Assembly: GCA_029259945.1 (NCBI GenBank)
Contig: JAJDEF010000008.1
Coordinates: 1 to 64,000 of the forward strand
Origin: Planctomycetota bacterium
GTDB lineage: Bacteria; Planctomycetota; Planctomycetia; Pirellulales; Lacipirellulaceae
Reading direction: 5' to 3'
Length of the DNA stretch: 64,000 bases
The notes under the pieces were generated by a model. It made no database searches. It was not told the DNA's origin and saw only the letters and a program-made list of their open reading frames with translations. The translations under genes were made by a program, and so were the position numbers. Positions 62,344-64,000 of the stretch are shown here, in pieces. Each line of letters starts with the position of its first letter. Within the stretch, counting starts at the first letter, position 1.

Positions 62344-62738
62344 GAATCGGTCTCCTCCGACGCCGGCGAATGGACAGCCGATTGCAAGACTTTCCAAGAA
62401 AGCAGGCAACACTTTTGACGATTTGGAGTGAGTCGAGGGCCGTAAAGCTCAAGCATGTCAGACGCAGAAAACTGCTTCAGCTCTTCGATCGTCTTGCCGT
62501 ACATGCGTTCCAGCAGCATCGAAGCCGAGGCTTGGCTAATCACACACCCTTCGCCTGTGAAATAAAGGTCTTCGATCTTGCCTTCGCCATTCAGTTGCAA
62601 TTCGATTTTTATCACATCGCCGCAGAGCGGATTCTTATCCTCATGGACATGCGTTGCGCCCCCGAGTTTCCCCCGGTGAAAAGGGTCTTCGTAGTGATCG
62701 AGGACGTGTTCCTGATAAAGTTCTTCTTCAGAGGGCAT
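62340..62738 (-). CDS. sufU: SufU-type Fe-S assembly sulfur acceptor
   Basis: SufU (132 residues) is the IscU-like partner that accepts sulfur from SufS, usually in a zinc-bound form. The three cysteines are in NPLCGDVIKIELQL, GEGCVISQASASMLLERM and KCCLLSWKVL; the SufU-type insert between the second and third is present. ATG 62738 (MPSEEELYQEHVLDHYEDPF) is the family start; upstream in-frame residues from 62792 are not conserved. It is directly coupled to sufS; other suf genes are not adjacent. Confidence 0.93.
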   Translation of the reverse strand: MPSEEELYQEHVLDHYEDPFHRGKLGGATHVHEDKNPLCGDVIKIELQLNGEGKIEDLYFTGEGCVISQASASMLLERMYGKTIEELKQFSASDMLELYGPRLTPNRQKCCLLSWKVLQSAVHSPASEETDS

Positions 62739-63149
62739 AGCAGGATGTGAAGTGTTTGATGGTTGATGGTAGAAAACAGTGACGCCCGCCACCTCTCCAA
62801 TCTAGCATCCCACATCTCATATCCATAGCCCGGCCATCCTGGCCGGAAATGTGACACGCCCCAAAACGGCTAACCCAGTGAACCCCTGTTTTCAGCTTCG
62901 ACAAAGCACTAGGGGTTTTTGAAAGGTACTCCTTCTCTAAGTTGGAGCTGTAGCGACTAGCACAGGGCCACTCATTCGGGTTAGGTAAGTTGTGGTTATG
63001 TCGATTCCTGCTTGTATTATTTGCATCGAGGCCGAGCCGAAGGGAGCTATTAGGCGGTGGCGGCACCTCTTTCCAGAGAGTGCAGTCGAAAGTTGAGAGG
63101 AGCTCAACCATAGCCATCGCTGAAAAAACAAATCACGGAGGACTCACCA
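62739..63149. other. divergent intergenic region
   Basis: No gene is seen between sufU (-) and the following secreted protein (+). It holds a REP copy and the leader of the latter, with GGAGGACTCACCA before its ATG. Confidence 0.6.
62824..62850 (+). repeat. single REP copy
   Basis: Head CATAGCC, perfect arms CCGGCCA / TGGCCGG around TCC, then GAAATGTGACACGCCCC. Confidence 0.88.
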
Positions 63150-64000
63150 ATGTCTCGTTGGATCAATATCCAAGCGATATCTTTACGGCTTCTTATTGCT
63201 ACGATTGTCTGCAGCCCATCTTTTGTGCAAGCCGCAGAGGATGACTCTTTCCTCTCCGACACGGCATTTCAAACTTCGTTTGAAGATTCGCATGTTCAAC
63301 CCTGCGCGAGTTGTGATTCTGGTACATGTGGACGTAGCGATAGTAAGTTATTTGGCCTCTTCGCCAAATCAGATCACTGCTTCGATGCGTTCATCAGCCC
63401 GATGACCAATCCGGTGTTCTTCGAAGACCCTCGCACATTGACCGAGGCTCGAGTCATTTACCTTCACCATCGTCTTCCCGGCGCTGTGGGGGGCGGAGAG
63501 GTTGATCTAGGTGCCGTCCAAATCCGGGCCGCACTGACCGAACGACTTTCAATCGTTGCCGCCAAAGATGGCTACGCAACTTCGTCGAGCCCATTGATCC
63601 GCGACGGATGGGCCGATGTCTCGGTGGGACTTAAATACAATTTGCACGCCGACCCAGTCAAACAGCGTCTGCTCAGTGCAGGCTTTGCCTACGAAATCCC
63701 GGTAGGAACCCCACGCACGTGGCAGGGCAACGGCGATGGCGTGTTCCACATTTACATGACCGGTGGAGCCGAATTTATGGACTACGGCCATTGGATCAGC
63801 GCCTCGGGGTTCCGCCTTCCCTCCGACCCCAGTGCGAAAAGTTCGGTTTGGTATTGGTCAAACCATTTCGACTACGAAATTTTCGACGGCTGGTACGCCC
63901 TGACCGAAGTGAATTGGTTCAACTACATCGGAGCCGGAACGGGAGGTATCGCCGGTGTCGAAGGTGGCGACCTATTCAATCTGGGTTCGACCGGCGTCGC
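63150..64000 (+). CDS. secreted, probably outer-membrane, protein (3' end outside window)
   Basis: The frame is open from ATG 63150 to the end of the window (283 residues visible). A signal peptide (LRLLIATIVCSPSFVQA) is followed by a short Cys-containing segment (CASCDSGTCG), then a long part of alternating polar and hydrophobic residues: VDLGAVQIRAALTERLSIVA, WADVSVGLKYNLHADP and GFAYEIPVGTPRTWQ. This pattern resembles beta-barrel transporters of the type annotated as MetA-pathway-like proteins, but no firm family call is possible. GGAGGACTCACCA precedes the start. Confidence 0.6.
   Translation, partial: MSRWINIQAISLRLLIATIVCSPSFVQAAEDDSFLSDTAFQTSFEDSHVQPCASCDSGTCGRSDSKLFGLFAKSDHCFDAFISPMTNPVFFEDPRTLTEARVIYLHHRLPGAVGGGEVDLGAVQIRAALTERLSIVAAKDGYATSSSPLIRDGWADVSVGLKYNLHADPVKQRLLSAGFAYEIPVGTPRTWQGNGDGVFHIYMTGGAEFMDYGHWISASGFRLPSDPSAKSSVWYWSNHFDYEIFDGWYALTEVNWFNYIGAGTGGIAGVEGGDLFNLGSTGV

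Overview
The window carries a planctomycete-type chromosome segment, most likely from the order Pirellulales. This reading rests on an L17 with a long insert and acidic tail, an S7/EF-G block separated from the S10 operon, HEAT-plus-Hint and PEP-CTERM secreted proteins, a RAYT-family transposase, and a divergent MnmE-like GTPase behind obgE and coaX. It is inference from family features; no 16S gene is present to confirm it.

Layout. 1-13.2 kb: rplA (5' end outside the window), rplJ, rplL, rpoB, rpoC, rpsL, rpsG and an EF-G gene, all on +. 13.2-22.7 kb: an accessory block with a REP-associated tyrosine transposase (RAYT, -), a GntR / ABC ATPase / membrane protein operon (-), two tandemly duplicated soluble MCP-PAS receptors (-) and a secreted HEAT-Hint protein (+). 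22.7-39.4 kb: the fused S10-spc-alpha operons, rpsJ to rplQ with secY, adk, map, rpmJ and rpoA, behind their own promoter. tuf, rpmD and infA are missing from their usual places. 39.4-50.5 kb: a putative metallopeptidase, a lipoprotein, class II aldolase, three PEP-CTERM proteins, a Na+/H+ antiporter with a TrkA-like domain, an EF-hand protein, an ankyrin fragment and a gene-free stretch. 50.5-57.3 kb: a secreted protein, rpmA, obgE, coaX, an mnmE-like gene and a large TPR protein. 57.5-64 kb: two peroxiredoxins, a di-haem cytochrome c peroxidase, fxsA, sufS-sufU and the start of a secreted, probably outer-membrane, protein.

The most notable signal is a family of about 21 short palindromic repeats: a CATAGCC-like head, a 7-bp arm, a TCC loop, the second arm, then GAA. 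They fill the accessory regions and are absent from the ribosomal operons. The arms covary between copies, so the hairpin is kept while its sequence changes. Five copies are inverted pairs (REPIN-like), and they lie in the block that also holds the RAYT gene, their probable mobiliser. The eleven single copies all point the same way whatever the strand of nearby genes. Several have entered genes: three genes take their stop codon from the repeat head, one copy encodes a linker in the cytochrome c peroxidase, one encodes the end of FxsA, and one lies inside the RAYT gene itself. A second, unrelated ~83-bp palindromic repeat brackets tpx.
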